Source of the DNA: Mycteria americana
Lineage: Eukaryota > Chordata > Aves > Ciconiiformes > Ciconiidae
NCBI RefSeq assembly: GCF_035582795.1
Contig: NC_134367.1
Location: forward strand, 83,931,062-83,995,061
Direction: 5' to 3'
Length of the DNA: 64,000 bases
Below are positions 1-13,995 of the stretch, piece by piece (positions within the stretch are counted from its first letter, which is position 1; each line of letters opens with the position of its first letter). The notes under the pieces were generated by a model that was given only the letters and a program-made list of their open reading frames with translations, had not been told where the DNA came from and ran no database searches. Position numbers and translations under genes: made by a program.

Positions 1-3000
1 ACTATCAGAGTAGGAACTGCTATTTTTAAGTTTAAATTTGCCCCACAACTGTATTAATCCATTCCTATTTCACAAGGGAAAGGGACAGTACCACCCATAA
101 ATGTACTTTGTATTTTCTGCTTCAGTTTGATTTCACTGTTCATGGATAATCATTAGGTATGATGCAAGAGCTTAATATGGTTTTTCTTAGCACTTTCCCT
201 ATAGAAAACTATTCCACAGCTACTGGGGTAGCACAGAATGTTTGTGTGTTATGCTCTTTTTCGCATGGTCCATGATAAGAAATTAACTTTTGAATCTAAA
301 CTTGGTTTCTGTTCTCAAAAGGATAAAGTACAAAGAGCCAAATCTGAAGTGGATTTGCTCGGATGGCTTGAGATTTCAGTAATGATTGCTTTAAGCATGG
401 ATATAGGGCTTTTAACACCTATATCCTGTTCCTGTTACATTATTCAGGCTTGAATCTATTATCAAAAAAGTGAATTTGTAACTTGTAAACGAAAGAGAAA
501 AAATTCCTTTACGAAGTCAGATTTCCCAAGAGCTTGGACTGGAGGCTTCTTAGCAACAGCAAGAGCTTTGCCTTCTGTGTTACTCTCCCTTAGGCAAAAG
601 AGATGAGTTGCGTGCTTTTACAGTGTGGACATATATTCATCTGATGTCGATTTTTAGCTGGAATCTATCATATTTAACAATGGAGGCAACTTTAAATTCC
701 AGGAGTAAATCCTTACTTAGTGCAAGCAAGGAGGGAGGGAGGTGCAGATCTCAGTGTTACAGATTGGCAACAACATGGAGAATCTGTCATCTTACTAATA
801 CATTTAATAAGCATATTTTTTGAGTCAGCTATTCTTAGATTAATTTTCTTTGGACGCACCACATTTTAAGGTGTTAGCCCTCAGAGCATAAAAATTCAAG
901 AGTAAGAAGTTGTAAATTATGGAACAGATCTCCCTTCAACAGAGGGCAAACTGGAGAATTTATCACAGAGCCAGAGCACAATAAAGCCCTGTCTTTCAAA
1001 GATAAGCTGAAAAGACCTTTCTGTTGGGAACTAACCACTTAAATAATGATATGCCAAGTTTTAAGAGCTGTTTTATCTAGGACTTTACAGAGTGGCTGTA
1101 CTGGGTATAACTAAAGGTCCAGTAAAAAGTATAAGAAAAGGGCACATGTACAGTAGCCCTTCCTCACTATACTCCCAGCCTTTGCTGGATGCATTGTCCC
1201 AGCGACGCATCCGTGATAACATGCTGATGATCCCTGCAGTGCTAAAGCAATCATTTCAGCCAGCTGCATCCCAGACACCCTTGCTCCATCCTTTTATCCT
1301 GTGGGAAAGCACACATGGGGCTCTCTCAGATCTTTCTGACTTCCATTATTTTCCAAGGGCCTGTGGTGGAAACAGCCCTTCTTCCAGAGGAGAGATGGAA
1401 AAAGCAAAGGATGATTCACACCACACACCTTAGTTACAATTTTAGAAAAGAAAACAGATCAGGCTAACTAGATTTGTAACACTGGAGATACTTTTGGGCT
1501 GACCTCATGGTCTAGATACCCCCAGATCAACTAAGAAGGATTATAAATTTAAATTATGTTCTTTTAAATGATAGTTATTGTTCTCAGCAATCTACACATA
1601 CTGTTAGTCAGTCCTTATTTCCAGTGCCACTGCAGTGAACTTTGGAGCTTGAGACCACCATACGGAGGAATGCTGGATGAACACAAAGATAGGTTGGGAG
1701 CCTGTAAGTAGCATCTCTTTCTGCACTCTTGGCTGATCAAGAATGGCACCCTGTCCGTCTCTGGGGTGACAAAAGCATTGGGCACAGAGTTAGAGTTATT
1801 TTTCTAAAAGACTGATTCTTTTCTTAGGCCCCTACACTGGCATTGGCGATGATGTACAAGGCAAAAAGGACAGCTGCTTCTCCACAAGCTCCACTGAACA
1901 TGCTCTCTTGAAAGCAAGAGGAGCTCATTTATATGGATGAGCCAAGCAAATGAAGAGCTGGAGTTACTGACAGCGCCCTGGAAGAGCTCTGGTTTTAGAA
2001 TGGCTGCTGGTAGCAGGAAGGCTCAGTGATCAGGCATCTCCATCCCCAGCTTCCCACAATGTCCCAGCCTACTGTGAAGTTGTGAAAGGCTGTGAAACAT
2101 TGCAAGAATAACTGAAGGGGAAAACAGATCACTAGGCCTTTAAAATGTCTTCACTTTTCTCTGTCGTTTAGCGCTGCGTCTACAAATAGGCAGAATATAT
2201 AGTTACCAGGCTCTTTTAGCCCCCTGAGAGTCCCTCAGGCATAAAAAGGAAGACATTTATTTTTCCCTTAGATACCTCAGAGTTCAGAAACAATACAGGT
2301 TATTCATCAGTGTCAAGCTTTGAGCTTCTTCCTCTTCACAATAGATTTTCAAATAGTAAATATTCATTTATTGACCTAGAAAATCTGATTTTTTGCAGGC
2401 TTTCTCGCTCATGGCAAAAAAATTAAATATTGCATTTTCATCTGGATATTCTCCACCCTCAAACATCCATCCTCCTTTAAAAATGCTACAGGTAACAACA
2501 GTAATAATACAAAAGTAGCCCCCAAAATAATCCAAACCCTTGTGTAACCTGCAACAAATCAAGGCAGAAGGATTACTGTGGGAAAGGAATTAGACCATGA
2601 GGGACCAAGAACAGGGTGATGGGATAAACTTCCCTTGGGCAAATGCCCCACACGGTTACTGAGTCACAAGGGTTTCATACTTATTCATAAATTATATCTG
2701 GAAAAACACAAAGCTTCATAGAGAATGTAGTCATCCAGGTAAGCAGAATAGACAGAAACCAGACACTTTAATAACTCCTTTACAAACCCAGTCCAGCCAG
2801 GTAGCAGTGAGAGATCAGCTCCAGCCTACCTCCCTTAAGTCTCGTCCAGTTCCCTCAGTACATGAAAATAAATAGCCTAAGACCTACAGAAACATCCACT
2901 AACCCTCCACTCCAATGGCCCATTGCTCTGCCTTCACTCAAAGCAGTGACTTCTTCCCTGGGCTTTGACTGTCACCACAGGGACAAGCCAGGACATGGCC

Positions 3001-6000
3001 CTAGCTCAACAGGGCCATAGAGAGCTGGAGACCAGCACTGCTGCAACATCACTAGAGCAGGGACTGACAGCCCCGAGGGCTGAAATGGGGCCCTGGGCCA
3101 TGGGCAGGGTGGTTAAAGCCTGTGGGTGCCTCCAGGGCCATGACACTCTTCCAAATACCTTTATCCAGTACAACATAGATCTTACCACTGCAGACACGGC
3201 TGGTATCAAATTCAGAGCCAGACTTTGGTGTAGGTCTTCCAAAGACCCACTGCCTTTCAAGATGAGATTGCCTGAAGGGTCTCAGGGCTGTATCCCCATC
3301 CACACAGCCCTCCCCAGCATGAGATACCCTCAGCCATGTGATGGGGAGAAGCTGCAGATCCTTCTTCCCCATCCAAACCAACCTGTGGCTGCATTCACTC
3401 CTGGCCTTTCGTTCCCCGCTCTGGAGAATAGAGCCAGCACACAAATCGCCCTTCACTCCTTCCCTGTAGCTCAGGCTGGGGTTTGATGTGGCACACCAAC
3501 CACAGGCACCGCTCAGAGACATGTCTGCGATGTAAATGTACAGCAGTGCTGACCCTTGTAATACCTGCCTGCAGATTAACCCTCTCTGCTTCATCACCAC
3601 AGCATTTGGCATACTTTATTAAGCACTTATTTTTTCCATAGCTTCCCACAAACCCAAGCAGGGGAACAGCAGTGACAGTAGCCATTTGCCAGCTAATGGC
3701 ACAGGGGGGTTTCCTGCAAATACAGTTTACCTAAATGCCATCTGCCCTGCCACACAGTCAGGAATGTTTTTCTTGTGTAAGGAGTTATCCTGGATCTAGT
3801 TTATATAACCCTCTGAGGCACGTTAAGCCCAAAGCCTAATTGTTTTCGAGATGAAGCCATATTGTTTAGACAATCAGGGTTTAAAATTATGTGTTCTGAA
3901 ATCTGGTTGTTGTTAATTACCAAAAAAGAAAAAGGAGTAAAAAAAACCTCTCTTCTTTTCTCCTGCCTTCGCCTCTGTCTGAACTCCCCCAGTTTGTTTG
4001 TGCTAGCTCTCCTGTTTATAGCCAATGTGGGTCTCACACTGGCTTGTCCCAAGATGCGTTAATAATTTCAAAGCACTCTGTTCTTCTGTGTATTCCTCAC
4101 CCTTGCTAGAAGAGGGTTATTAATCACCTAACAATCCCATATGTCTCCGAACTGAAGAGCCTATCACTCCCTCCAGAAGCATCTTCCCAAAGCCTCACGG
4201 GTAAGCCTGCCTGTTCTCCCCGTGCCTTCCTCTGCTGACCCCAGAGCATTTACAAATTGTGCTGACTTTTTAAAAGAAATTACTGCAGGTGCCTAGCTCT
4301 TTGTTTATTCTGGCAAGGCTGAAAATAGCAACTGCTAACAAATATTTTGCCCTTCACAAGGCTTCTCACAGAGATGCAGCTGTTATCTCATCTAGTAAAA
4401 GTGCCAGCCCTAAGGGGAAAACAGACACTTAATTAGGTTAGGATAAGCTTCAAAAAGGTGACTATCTAAAATTAATACCCATAATGCTGTGTGGGCTCAG
4501 ATCCTTAAACCGAATCCTCACTTGTGGGGGAGGGAACAATTATTTCAAGCTTTTTGTTTCCCATACTTGTCTCTCATGGATTGATGGCTCTGTTTAATCA
4601 TCAAAAGCAGCACGTAAGAGGAAAAAGTATGGCTGTGTCAAGGTGGACAGACCCCCCGGGACATAACATTAAGCTTCTGGGGAATATATCACCCTCTGGA
4701 TTCCTGAATTTACAAACCTGCCAAGGCAAAGTGCATCCACAGAGAGTCCACTGCAGATTTTACAGTGAGGCCATGAGGCCAACATGTTATGTAGAACTTC
4801 GGGATTTTTGTCTGCACCCTGTGAAAATCCACACAACAAATGGTTGAACCTGAGACACCTTTTGCCCGGTAAACTTTAGCACCCTAACACAAGAAGCTTC
4901 TTGTAATTAGGGACACAGTAGTTAGTGCCCAATTTGCAAGGAACAAATCCAGGTCAGATTCAATTATTAATACACATTCCAAAATATATTGGGCTTTGGA
5001 CAAACAGCTCCAAAGTGAGATAAGAAATTTTATATTCTGAGTCTCTACCGTCCATACCAAAAGGAAAATTTGTTCAAGCACATTGCAATTTTCATGAAAT
5101 AGCAATTAAAATAATACTAATACAGAACACAATTTGTTTTGGAAATTGAGCCACATATGAGAGCCTCACCAAGGAATTCCTATCTCACAGTCCACTGCAA
5201 CAGTGTCTACAGGAAAACCTCCAACAGAGAGACTAAGCAAAAGGTCATACCGGAACATTTATAATGGCTTAGTCTGAAGGATCACAAAGCTCCAGGTACA
5301 ACCCATTAATCTATTTTTGCAACACCCCATCATCCCTTTTTATAGATATTCAAGAAGAGAGACATGGGCCTTCTGACTTCTTTTTTACATTACATCTGCT
5401 CTGAAGGCTTGAAAGCTTGCCTCAAAAGTTTATGAGGACAACCAGGGCGGTCTGTCAAGACTGTGTTTCCCTGCTCACATATATGAAACTATTTTTAAAA
5501 TTATGGGCTACTACAGTCTGGTTAAGAGGCAAAAGGGATTAAGCCTGATTTAAAACACTTGAGGCTAAACAATGTTTGATATTTAAACAGAAGTACCTTC
5601 CTGGGATTTCGTACAGGGCATGTCAGTTATATCTGTAGTTTCACACAAGCACATAGACACACACTCAATAACTTACTGCAATTAAAAATAAATATGCCGA
5701 GTCCTTGCATTGATCCTTGAAAAAGCAGATGTAAAGGAGACTACAACCAAGAAGTTCTGGGTTGGTAACAGTTTTCACTATTAATGCATAGGCAGAGAGA
5801 AGATTAGAAAGCCAAGAACCTGCATCAAATAAGAAGACACCTCAGCGTTCAGCTCCCAGTTTTGACTGTCATCCTGTTTTTCTTCAAACTTGCAGAATTC
5901 TGTGCCCCACTGTTCCTCAGGCAAATGCTTATTGTAATAAAGATGGAAATATTCCCTTGCCACTGCCCCACGCAGTGTAAGGAAATAAAAGAAATCGCCT

Positions 6001-8289
6001 TCTTTTCTCTGGATAGATTCCAGTCTCTGTACGTTTTGATAGTTAAAACAACAATAAACATTCAGATCCATCAATAAAATGATTCATTAAAATCCCACAG
6101 TTTCTCCTCTCTCACCAGGGGAATAAAATCAGTCTGAAAATAGGCATTGTTATGGAAGATCCCAGGGTAAGTATAGCAGCTTCTCATCCAAAGAATTTTT
6201 TGTATATGCCCTGGGCCATGGCTCTGCTTTTTCCATGAAAAGCACGCAATAGGAAACGCGTGGACAGTCAGGATCTAGGGCCACATATTAAAGAAGGGTA
6301 ATGTGCATCACAACTATCCCTTTTGTAACACTACAGCTCAGTCATCAGCAAGGAGGGCTGGAAGAAGCTGTGGCTCAGAGCTCCCTCAGGCCAAAAGCAA
6401 CACCCGTGGGTTGCTCTACAAACTTAGCTTATGCTGGATGATAGCTCATGGACAGGAGCTGTCTAGCCCAGTTTCTATTGCTGTTGCAGGTAGCAACCCA
6501 CAGGTCTTTCAGTTGCTCCAGCTTATTCTCTTTATTTCATTTCACAATGCTGTGATTCATGACTGGATGGTATCCAGAGTTCCCACTTGTAAGGCAGTAC
6601 AAAATAACAAGTAAGGGCTGTTTCAGGGGTCCTGAATGGACTGGCTGCCAGGCACATTGAGCCCACCCTAACAGTTCTGTTTAAGAGCAACAACAAAGCT
6701 CCAAGCATGGTCCATGCTGAGCACGCAAGGAGAAATAACCCCACTGCTTCATGAAACTCATACAGCTGCAAAGGCTTCTGTGCCCAAGGAGAGACAGGTC
6801 CTGGTGTTATAATTCCTCAGAGGGCTAGGTAGGACACCTCTGTTTCAGTTTTCAAGGATATACCTTGAAGAAGTCACCATGTCATAGAATTTGAGAAATT
6901 CAATAGCAAGTAATAAGTCAAAAGCTGGTATTTACTTCTACTAAGGGGGGTGGGGGGTGGAAAATAAGTAAAGTGAGAGCCTTAAAATGTTATGCAAAAA
7001 AGTAATCACTGCTTGATCTTGTCTGTAAAATATACATTGCTGAGGTCAACTGACAACCTCAGTCATGAACCTTACTGAGCCTTTTCCCAAAACCATATCA
7101 AGTTTCAGACTTCACAATGAGACCAGCTGAACTCCCTGATTTCTAGTTTTTCGCACAACTATTGGAGAGCTTTAGTTATCAAGATGCCAAATAATTATTC
7201 TTTCAAGATAAAAAGTAACATGGATCATGATCATTCATGTTGCAAAAGTACAGAAGTGGCTGGAGTTACACTGGGGAGCAGTCTGACCCACCATCTTCCA
7301 GCCTTAAATTAATTACATGAGGAAATTTACCATTTTTATATTTTACTTTTACAGGTCATTAAATACCAATGTGATTGCTGCACTGTTTCATTTCTAGAAC
7401 ATGAATTCTAATTAATAGCATTGCAGTAAGTTAATTTAATATGGTAATAGCTTCAGAATAGCTTAATTGTTCTCATTATAGAGCACCTGCAGATGTTCAG
7501 CCAATCAGCTCATTCATTATCTGACCATTCTCATGTATCCATACATAGAGAAAACTTTGCCTGCAGGAAGGGTAATGAAATGTTTCCAGCATTACTACTG
7601 GAAAAAGCTTTGCCTTTTCTAAGGGCGAAAGGTCTAAGGGGAAGGAGGTGGTTGTAGCTATATAGGACAATTTTTTTTGACATCACTGACATTTTAGGAA
7701 ATGGAACTCTCAGTGTCTGTAACTAGAACGTGCTGTCCTATACTGTCTTGACCTGCACGGCTATTATAATTGTTTAAATTCAGCCTCATGTTGCAAATTC
7801 CCACAAACTCTGCATAAGTCAACACTGGGCCATTTCTACATTTGCATTTCAAGCAAATTCTCATGTGGACATGATTGGGAATAACCAGATGGCACTATTC
7901 TTGCTCCACGTAATTGTGCTTATCTAGATGAAAAAACCACATTGTTTCTGGAGACCTAGAAGAAGGGGGAAAATTGACAAATATACTTTATAATTTAAAT
8001 CCTTCTCATCAATAAACCCTTTTTTTAAGGTGTTACAGCAGTGTCAGAATATCTGAACTACTGGCCTGCAATTTTTTCAGTCTTTGCCTTCCTAAAGACT
8101 GGCATTTTCTTTATGACTTGTATACCTCCAAGTGCACCCTTGGAACTAAAAAAGACAATAAAAATGAAGGACATGAGTTTCATGGAAGTAAAATAGTATT
8201 TCCAATATGAAGATAAGGAAACAGAGGCAAACAGAGTGAAGTGACTTTCCACAGTCACTTTAGTTAAGAAATAACATATGTAACAACCT
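1..8289. other. Intergenic DNA without a recognisable gene
   Basis: No reading frame here resembles a known protein or shows a convincing exon with splice sites. ORFs are short and often overlap on both strands, as chance ORFs do. A richer GC patch at about 2,940-3,560 carries overlapping open frames on both strands (173 codons plus, 186 codons minus), but neither translation is recognisable and I treat both as non-coding. The block at about 7,290-7,530 is AT-rich with many TAATTA-like words and resembles typical vertebrate conserved non-coding DNA in texture only. Confidence 0.6.
6945..6960 (+). repeat. Short G-rich run (G6-T-G6-T-GG)
   Basis: Two runs of six G separated by single T bases, followed by TGG, in an otherwise AT-rich region. 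Each G6 run could be split into two shorter G tracts, so a G-quadruplex is possible but not certain. No gene lies nearby and no function is implied. Confidence 0.5.
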
Positions 8290-8665
8290 GGAATCAAAGA
8301 AGAATTGAGGTGGGTCTGGAGCTTGTCTCGTCCAACACCCCACTCCCTGCAGGGACACCTTCAAAGTGATAGCAGGTTGCTTAGGGCTTTGTCCAGTCAA
8401 ACTTTGTATATCTCCAAGGATGGAGATAGTCCACCTTCCCTGGGCAATGTGTCCCCATGCTGCATCCCTTTGGCTGTGACATTTTTGTCCCTGTACCGAG
8501 CTGGTGTTTGTCTCATTGCAGCATGTGACTGATGCCACTGCATGCCTGTCACTGTGTGCCTCTGGGAAGAGTCTGGCTCCATCTCCTCAGCTCTCCTAGC
8601 TGGAGGCAGCAATCAGATCTCCCTGAGTTTCCTCCAGGCTGAACAGACCAAGTCCCTCCATCTCA
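8290..8665 (-). mobile_element. CR1 LINE 3' fragment, antisense
   Basis: Read on the plus strand this block has the word order of a reverse-complemented avian CR1 3' end: 'cgtccaacaccccactccctgc', a 'ttgcttagggctttgtccagtcaa' segment, 'tctccaaggatggag', 'ccctgggcaatgtg', and near the right end 'cctccaggctgaacag'. It therefore lies on the minus strand with its 3' end to the left. It is diverged, with no open reverse transcriptase frame left. Family assignment rests on recognised consensus words; exact limits are approximate. Confidence 0.8.
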
Positions 8666-11600
8666 GCATGTGCTGAAATTGTTTCCATTCAGAAGCGAGT
8701 GTGCTTTTATTCTTGGCTAGAGCTATACAGATTTGCCTGTCCTTGTTTCCACGTCAGGGCTGGTAGCTTTTCAGGACTGGCATGCAAGACTGTACTTTGC
8801 TTTCCTAAATTAGAGACTCTGTGTGCTGGTAGGAAGCCAGCAGGAGATGCTTCCTCTTCGGCGGGTAAGACAGTGCCAATCAGCCTACAAGTAGCACCGG
8901 GCCTCTGTGTGAACGAGTGGCTCCTGGCAAGTGTAGGTCCTGGGGCTCCTCTCATTCCCAAATGATGTATTTCCCAAAATACTGCAGGCCCCAGCTCTTT
9001 TCTCTGCTTGGAAATCTGCCTGCAGTTAGTGCTGCCTGAGCTGTCTGGTCATAATGACTCAAATAGATGTAACCTGGTTTCCAAGCATGCTGCAGTTATG
9101 TAAAGCATGAAGGACTGTTCATCTCTTTATGAAAGGCAATGGGAGTTCTTTACAGTTTATTCAGGTTCTTACTCTGCAAGTTAAAACTTACAACATTAAC
9201 AGAGGCTCTACCCTGACAGCCTTTAAAAAAGGAGGAGGACAGATGACCTTTGTGGCATGTGCTGTAAGTTTCTGTAGCACAAGAAACATTATAGCATAAT
9301 TTTTAGGAGGGAAGAAACAAATTTCTGGCAAAAGAGTAAGACTGAGTAAAACAAGCTGAATTTGCCTTGCAACCTTCTCTCCTCAGTAGTAGAGATCTGA
9401 TTTTGCTCTTAGATTTGTTCAAGTACAGTAAAGTAACAGCAGAATTCAGCAAAGGATAGACCCTTAATTCACAGCTAGGTAAATGTGCTCTTTATTCTGC
9501 TTCAGTACCAATCACCCTTATCTATATATTTGACATCCAGGTTCACTAAGTCCAGGGACCATTGTGCAGCAGAACTATAAAAGAACATTCGTTCTGATTT
9601 AGTTTTGTAATTAATCTGAGGTCCTTGGATCTAATTCAAGGCCATCTCAGTCTCTAAGTTTTCAGAAGAGTTGTTCCTATTTTATACCAGCATGTGTTAA
9701 AGAAAATATTGGCCTCTTTTCCTGGAGCTGGACTTGTGCAATGCTTACATGTAAAAATAATCCCACTGAGACCCCCATAGCTGCTTTGATTGCAAAAAGC
9801 CAAATGTTCCTATCTACTACGCAGCAAGGAAAGGAGCAAAGGGCTCTGCAAACTGGAAGAAAGGACAAGATGAAAGCACAGATGAGATGGGAGACAGCTT
9901 TGCCCCATATTCCTGGTGAGAATCTCTTCCATATTAACATTGCAAAGTTTGATATCTGCAAGGTCCAGAGGAGCCAGCGAAGTCCCTGGAAAGGGCATAA
10001 CCCTTAATGACCAGCACATTTTTCAGTCAAAGTTAATGCTGCTTGCAGCAATGTTAGCAGCACCTCAGTGCAGCTGCAACTGCCCATTGCAGCGCAGAGC
10101 AGCAGCAAAGAGCTCTGGCAGGAGGGATTTTTGAGCTGGGGGGGCTACCACTTCTTGGAATAGTGAGCAACAGCAAACCAGTGCCACTGCCACGATGGAA
10201 ATACTGCCCTACTGAGTCTAGCTGGAACAGGACCCTCAAGCCAAGGAGAGCCTGTGCCAGGCTACATGGCTGTGGGAAGGTGAAGTCTCCTGAGCACTGC
10301 GTACCACAGCCTTTCATTTCTTGCTGCAGGGAAGTCTCAGATTTGCAGCGTGCACGGGCTATTTGTGGAAGGCTCTCTGTATCTTTCATGCTATCACAAA
10401 CCTCTTCCCTCTCCAGGAAGGTGCTTTGGGTTTATGTCAGTTTGCAGAGCATTTCAGATAGATAGTTTCTCCAAAAGTAGAAAGGTAGGAGGCATTTCAC
10501 CAAGATGAGCAGGAGCTAGCACTGAAGCAGAGAAATGACTCCTCACAGTTGCATGGGTGCTAAAGTCTAGCCAGCTTTTGGCTGACAACTAGGAAAAAAA
10601 TGAGAGAGATGTGCTTTCCTTGCCTCCTTTTGCTCTCAGGAAAGATCTTGAAAGATCTAACTTCAATTAGACTGGGAAATTGAAGAAAAGAGACAAGGGA
10701 GGTAGAAAAAAGATGACCCCAAACTGACTGTTCACTCTCTCCTCTGTGATTCATTCCAGCTCACCCACCTGACCTGCAGACAACCCATTCCAAGAAGGGG
10801 GGGAAAAAATCCCTTTAAGGGACATTTTTCTCTGAATAGAGAATGCTCAGTCATCTACAGTTTCCTCCGTCACTGTGTGAGAGATTGCAGTCCAGAATGG
10901 AAACAGGAGGCCTGTCATGGCAGGGATGGTCAATAGGGTAAATCATCTGCTACTGAAACCAATGGTGTCTCAAAATGAATTAAAAAAAGAAACACGCAAA
11001 AAAAAAAGAAAAAAGAGAGAATCTGCCAGATCAGACATGAGCACAAGAGTCATTACTTCGCTGAGAAAAGCTACCTGTGTTCTGTCTGCTATCTCAGTAA
11101 TGTCTGAACTGTCTTAAAGGGAAAGAAGGAGTGTTAGCATACAAACAAGAAAAGGAGTAAGAACAAAATGGTGAAGCCTCATGCGAGAAAACTCAGAAAC
11201 TCAGAGACTTTCATGCCAACACACAGTAGTGACAGTCCTTTGCAATTGCCCTGTTTGACATCAGTCCCTAGGTGTGGCCCGTCCTGTGTATGTTCACCGC
11301 TAGCTAGCTGGCTGTGAAAGGTGTCAGGCTGACAGCCAGACAGATGTACCTCCACTGTAGTGGCCTTTGGGGAGGTGGCTGGAGCTGGAAGGAAATACAT
11401 GGAAGTGGAACTGCTTCTGCTTTTATTTCATAAAAAAAAAACAAAACAGGAGGTGTTTCCCTTCCTCTCCCTTTCCTGGATCTGGGAGGAGAGAAAGGTG
11501 AAATAAAATCTGGTTCAAAAGGATAACAAATTTTCAGCTCCAGTGAATTACCACTATTATAAATGTCATTATTTTTACTTAATGATGCATCTCCAAGAAA

Positions 11601-13489
11601 CTACTAAGTGTGCACATTACTTTCTGTTAGTGCACATTAGTGCATGTTAGGAAGTAGAGAATAATCTCACCAGTCTTCCTTAAATTTAGAAGTTTTGTGT
11701 TTAGAAAACCTTGCAATACTCTGAGCTTACACATGCAAGCTATAACATTTATTGTACCATACTGTATTTTGCTCCATCTTAACACAGTTCTGCAACAGTC
11801 AGCAAAGAGTCTATTCAGAGATCTTCCCCGTTACAAATTTTCCAAAGGAAATTCATTTTCCAGGGTCATTTTAAAAATATATTATATTCCAAGCTGTTAG
11901 AAGACTTCTTTTCTTTGAACTGATTTCACTCTTTGCTCTCCAGCAGGCAGCCCGCTTGCAAAGACTATTTCCAAGACTCGTTATTCACATGTGAGATCCC
12001 AGCAACACTGCAGAACCCACCACTGAAGATGTGTGATACTGAATCAGTTCCCCAGCAGACTGACCTAACCTCCATAAACGTGTCATTAAAAGCTAACTAC
12101 TTCCATCCCCCATCTAGCAGTCTGCACATAGAGGGAACATTAATCTTGAAGGCTCTCCATTTTATTCTCTGGGAATATTTGAGCAATTCCAATTTGCAGC
12201 ACCACTTAAGTTACTATGGAAAGATGTGAACATAGCTTAAGTAATCGCTCAAGTGCTAAGACTATTTTTTTCTCATTCTGCAGCCAATTCTCAGACCCCT
12301 TTAGCTGATGAAAATACAGTTGTCCCTTGGGATTTAGAATTATACCACATGCCGCAGAGTCAGCTAAAAATGCCTTAGCTGCTGGACTACAATGTCATAC
12401 AAAGCACATGCCAATTCCCTGAACCACTGCTCAACCCTTAGACAGGCCATTTCTTTTTCTAACCATGATAACTGACTGTGGGTAGTGAGTGATTCAAGTG
12501 GAGAGTAGCAAACACTGTGTTAAGGCAGCGAGAAAATCTAAATCTGTTCTTCCCATGGCTGAATTTGTCCCTTTCTGCTACCAGCCAAGGGTGACAGATG
12601 AAACATTGTGTTAACCTGATGTAATTAAAAGATAGACCTGGGGGGAGACAGTACAAGTGACAGCTGTCAAAACATAGTTCAGGCACAATATTTAAGCGTC
12701 TCTTATCAGTGTTTATTCATTCAAAGGTTGTACTAATAGAGAAGAGCTGGTGTACAGCTGCACATGCATGTCTGTACTTGGGAAGACAAGCAGCCCTCGC
12801 AGGCTTCTCACGGAGCTGTGCAACACTTTGGTGGTGGTTGTTAACACACCAGCTCAGTACTTTGTATCTAAGCCTACCTCTAGACAGTGTTTTATGTTTG
12901 CAGTGTTATGCATCACAAAAGTGGAGCCCAGAGATTCCTGGCTCGGTGGTCCTGTTTCTCCATCCCAGTGGTACCCAATGGGCTTAACTCAGCAGAAATT
13001 GTCCCTGTGGATACCTTCAGCTTAGGCAATTTCTGGCTTGACAGTGCTGCCTTTGTAGTTAAACACAAGTACTACAAATGAAGAGTGTTTGGCTAGGTTT
13101 TACTCTGTGTAGCAGGGGTGGTCAGGGAAACCACTGCCTTGTCTTGGCTGATTCCTTGGCAGCCTTCAATTGGCAGGACTCATCCCAGTTTCTTCAAGCA
13201 CAGTTTCTTAAGGAGTACCGCAGGATTCTATCCAAATTGAAAACGAGTCTTCCACACTTCAGTCTGAAGAGACAAATTCTAGTGCCTCAGCCATTTGTCT
13301 GGCTCTAGTCACAGGGAATGCTTCCAGGTACCCTATACAGCCCGATACAGGGAAGCAATACGTGATCCACTTGCAAAGTGCACATAGCTCAGCAACCACA
13401 GGTATGCCATTCCTGTTACAGTACTACTCTGTCACAAAAAAGCCAAAGGTCATCCTTAGACGGATGAAGGTAAATGTCATACTAAGCTA
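8666..13489. other. Intergenic DNA without a recognisable gene
   Basis: No exon-like structure was found. Overlapping ORFs on both strands at 8,699-8,965, 9,677-10,019 and 10,054-10,465 give low-complexity or unrecognisable translations. An A-rich stretch sits at about 10,980-11,020. I see no RNA gene or mobile element that I can name. Confidence 0.6.
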
Positions 13490-13943
13490 TATAAATAGAT
13501 TAAAAGAAATTTATAAAACTTCTACTCCATGAAGCGCTGGTAAGCCATGGTCTGGATTACTGCATCCAATGTTGGTAGCCCACTTCAAGGAAGAGACCTA
13601 GCAAAAGTGTGCAGCAGGGTATGATCAAAGGGATGGGAGAGATTTAATCAGGAAAAGAGAAGGCAGAGGGGGAACTGTAAGCTTCATGTACACAAAATAC
13701 TACTGCAAAGCTGGGAACTGACTCTTCCCAATGCCTGTTGCAATAGGACAGAATTAATGGCTTTGATTGCACAAGGGAGATGCAAATTTGACATTAGGAA
13801 AGCTTTCTAGTGGGAAGGTTAGTTTAGCGCTCAAAGACTGCCTGGGGACATTGTGGAGTCTCCCTCAGTGGAAGTTTTTAAGGCGAGATTAGACAATCAT
13901 CTGGTCAGAACAGTTAGGGGGAGTGGATTCAAGGAGCTCTCAT
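13490..13943 (+). mobile_element. Old CR1/L3-type LINE 3' fragment
   Basis: The block keeps the order of a LINE 3' end in forward orientation. It starts with a degraded reverse transcriptase C-terminal part ('ggattactgcatccaatg', where the family has a Leu-Glu-Tyr-Cys-like segment). It then has the segment around 'ctccctcagtggaagtttt', and ends with 'gagattagacaatcatctgg', which corresponds to the end of ORF2 in CR1/L3 elements. Stops and frameshifts interrupt every frame, so it is a fossil, much older than the copy at 21.3 kb. The left limit is uncertain. Confidence 0.7.
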
Positions 13944-13995
13944 AGTCTCTTCTGATCCTATTTTTACAGTCTCTTCTGATCCTATTTTTACAGTC
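13944..13995 (+). repeat. 24-bp tandem duplication at a LINE 3' end
   Basis: A 24-bp unit beginning AGTCTCTTCTGATCC occurs at 13,944-13,967 and again at 13,968-13,991 without visible mismatch, followed by the first four bases of a third unit. It lies at the 3' end of the old LINE fragment. Identity between the copies suggests the duplication is much younger than the LINE. Confidence 0.9.

Noticed and set aside
2965-3612. Overlapping ORFs of 173 (plus) and 186 (minus) codons
   Set aside because: The translations have no recognisable domain, overlap on opposite strands, and show no splice or promoter context. The local GC rise explains the lack of stops.
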